Shown: piece by piece, positions 4,884-5,644 of the stretch
Layout: every line of letters starts with the position of its first letter
How positions within the stretch are numbered: position 1 is the first letter of the stretch
NCBI GenBank assembly: GCA_963839525.1
Contig: CAWIVJ010000010.1
Span: 1-5,644, forward strand
Length of the DNA stretch: 5,644 nt
Origin: CAWIVJ01 sp963839525
GTDB taxonomy: Bacteria > Cyanobacteriota > Vampirovibrionia > Gastranaerophilales > Gastranaerophilaceae
Direction: 5' to 3'
Notes under the pieces: model-generated
Seen by the model: only the letters and a program-made list of their open reading frames with translations
Database searches by the model: none
Told to the model about the DNA's origin: nothing
Made by a program: the position numbers and the translations under genes

Positions 4884-4979
4884 AAAATTATTGGCATTTG
4901 TAATTTCGCTGCATAGTTTTGCTGGGCGGCGCTTTAGTTGCAACGTCGTTATGTGTTTTGAATAAAATAAGGTAATTTT

Positions 4980-5585
4980 ATGTCGCTTACTCAATGTCCT
5001 CAATGCAAACAACAAATATCAAATGATGATAAGTTTTGTGCAAAATGTGGATTTCAATTAAGTCAGTTAAAACAAAGTCCTAAAGTTAATTCTTCGTCTA
5101 TTTTTCAAATTATTGCTTTAGTTACTTTTGTGATTTCACTTTTTACTCCGATGTTATTTCTAAATTTCTTTGTTTTAATTGTAATTGGAAGTTCAATAAT
5201 TTCTTTGGTTAGGAAAGAAAAAAGGAAAGGTCTTTCAATTATTGCTCTTTTGTTAGGAATTTTTATGCTGTTAGCGCCATCAATTAATGAGACTCAAGAA
5301 TTACAATACAAAGATAAAATATCAATTGTAAATTGGGACTGGGCTAAAGAAAGTAACTATTCATACATTCGCGGTAGAATAAGAAATGACGGCAATAAAA
5401 TAGTTAGATATTTTGAAATTAAGGCTTACTATATGGATGAGTATGGGAAAGTTCTTGATTCTGATATCACAAATAATCTTGATGATTTAAATCCTGGGAT
5501 GTCAAAAGAGTTTGAAATTATGCATAAAAATAATCCAGAATATAAAAAAGTTTCGGTTGTTGTTGAGGAAGTCAGTCTAAAATAA
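4980..5585 (+). CDS. Zinc-ribbon membrane protein with FxLYD-like C-terminal domain
   Basis: The product has 201 residues. An N-terminal zinc ribbon uses Cys6, Cys9, Cys20 and Cys23 (C-P-x-C and C-x-x-C), typical of short cytoplasmic zinc-ribbon heads. Hydrophobic segments follow at about 41-57, 59-76 and 85-101, with a basic stretch R-K-E-K-R-K-G between the second and third. This suggests three membrane spans, which would place the C-terminal domain outside. Residues about 110-201 resemble an FxLYD-type beta-sandwich: Y-I-R-G-R-I-R-N-D-G-N-K-I-V-R-Y, then E-I-K-A-Y-Y-M-D-E-Y-G-K-V-L, and L-N-P-G-M-S-K-E-F-E-I. Proteins with this order are common envelope proteins of unknown role. ATG at 4980 lies 32 bases after R' with a weak AAGG upstream (4969-4972). 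The domain calls are by pattern. The zinc ribbon and membrane region are clear and FxLYD is probable. Confidence 0.87.
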   Translation: MSLTQCPQCKQQISNDDKFCAKCGFQLSQLKQSPKVNSSSIFQIIALVTFVISLFTPMLFLNFFVLIVIGSSIISLVRKEKRKGLSIIALLLGIFMLLAPSINETQELQYKDKISIVNWDWAKESNYSYIRGRIRNDGNKIVRYFEIKAYYMDEYGKVLDSDITNNLDDLNPGMSKEFEIMHKNNPEYKKVSVVVEEVSLK

Positions 5586-5621
5586 ATTGATTATCCTATT
5601 GATCTTTATTTAAAATAAAAC

Positions 5622-5644
5622 ACATAACCTGCAACTCAACGCGA
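5622..5644 (+). repeat. attC6, 5' end only
   Basis: R'' is ACATAAC at 5622-5628, followed by CT and the L'' arm GCAACTCAAC (5631-5640) with the extrahelical C, then GCGA. It matches the first bases of attC2 and attC3. The rest lies outside the window. Confidence 0.85.

Larger units (their letters stand above)
3893..4948 (+). mobile_element. Gene cassette 5: SH3-domain lipoprotein
   Basis: GTTAGGCGA at 3892-3900 is the exact reverse complement of TCGCCTAAC at 4729-4737. It has one gene with a 127-base leader, far longer than in the other cassettes, so it may carry its own promoter. It ends at G4948. Confidence 0.9.
4731..4954 (+). repeat. attC5, integron recombination site (224 bp)
   Basis: R'' is GCCTAAC at 4731-4737 and R' is GTTATGT at 4948-4954. 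The L'' arm GCAACTAAA (from 4740) pairs with TTTAGTTGC (4933-4941), with an extra A in place of the extrahelical C of the other sites. CCGCC pairing continues inward. This is the most diverged site outside its stems. It has the two strongest hairpins, each with a perfect 14-bp stem (4744-4780 and 4846-4883). Confidence 0.88.
1..5644 (+). mobile_element. Integron gene-cassette array (six cassettes, both ends cut)
   Basis: Five full attC-type sites and the start of a sixth separate plus-strand genes at regular intervals. Each cassette's first 9-12 bases are the reverse complement of the R'' box at its own 3' end, the established signature of integron cassettes. All sites and all genes point the same way, so by standard geometry the integrase and attI should lie to the left of base 1. 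No integrase gene is visible. The strong similarity among the sites suggests a chromosomal, sedentary type of array and not a class 1 mobile integron. The first cassette lacks one base and the last stops 17 bases after its R'' box. Confidence 0.9.
4949..5644 (+). mobile_element. Gene cassette 6: zinc-ribbon membrane protein (3' end cut)
   Basis: GTTATGTGTTTT at 4948-4959 is the exact reverse complement of AAAACACATAAC at 5617-5628. The gene is complete, but the window ends within the attC. Cassette 1 has almost the same R boxes. Confidence 0.88.

Noticed and set aside
907..4954. CRISPR array or simple dispersed repeat
   Set aside because: The repeats are over 220 bp, diverged inside, separated by genes, and their ends covary with the neighbouring cassette start, which fits attC and not CRISPR or REP elements.
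907..4954. Insertion sequences or transposons bounded by inverted repeats
   Set aside because: There is no transposase, no target-site duplication, and all units share one orientation with G|TT-type junctions.

Overview
The window is a stretch of an integron gene-cassette array, probably part of a large chromosomal (sedentary) integron. Five complete recombination sites (attC) of about 224-229 bp and the start of a sixth alternate with short plus-strand genes. This divides the window into six cassettes: 1-1124 (missing its first base), 1125-1784, 1785-2675, 2676-3892, 3893-4948 and 4949 to the end (truncated inside its attC). No integrase or attI is present. Gene and site orientation place them upstream (left) of base 1.

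The key evidence is covariation inside each cassette. The first 9-12 bases of a cassette, starting at the GTTRRRY-type R' box, are the exact reverse complement of the R'' box at that cassette's own end. Examples are GTTATATTGC at 1784 with GCAATATAAC at 2452, and GTTAGCTTGCA at 2675 with TGCAAGCTAAC at 3670. Within one attC as it stands in the array, R'' and R' belong to different cassettes and mostly mismatch. This is the known signature of cassettes that move as circles. The sites also keep a covarying L''/L' stem with extrahelical bases, as attC sites folded on the bottom strand do.

The sites are unusually long. Their roughly 190-bp interior carries a GC-rich hairpin followed by a T tract (terminator-like) and a second, exchangeable hairpin that comes in two families. 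Sites 1, 4 and 5 share an AAACTGT/ACAGTTT stem, and sites 2 and 3 share a GGTGCGTA/TACGCACC stem.

Cargo, left to right: a secreted protein with a carboxypeptidase-regulatory-like beta-sandwich domain; a small secreted protein of unknown function; a cytoplasmic protein with a HEPN-type RNxxxH motif (possible RNase); a three-gene cassette in which two 97-residue paralogues flank an unrelated 112-residue glycine-rich protein; an SH3-domain lipoprotein with its own long leader and strong Shine-Dalgarno sequence; and a zinc-ribbon membrane protein with an FxLYD-like C-terminal domain. The genes do not form a pathway. They are independent cargo, biased toward the cell envelope and, by inference, possibly defence.

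The host is probably in the Bacteroidota/Ignavibacteriota/Calditrichota neighbourhood. The clues are AT-rich coding DNA, several starts without a Shine-Dalgarno sequence, and the G-A-A-T-D-style regulatory-like domain common there. This is an inference from style and not a phylogenetic placement.
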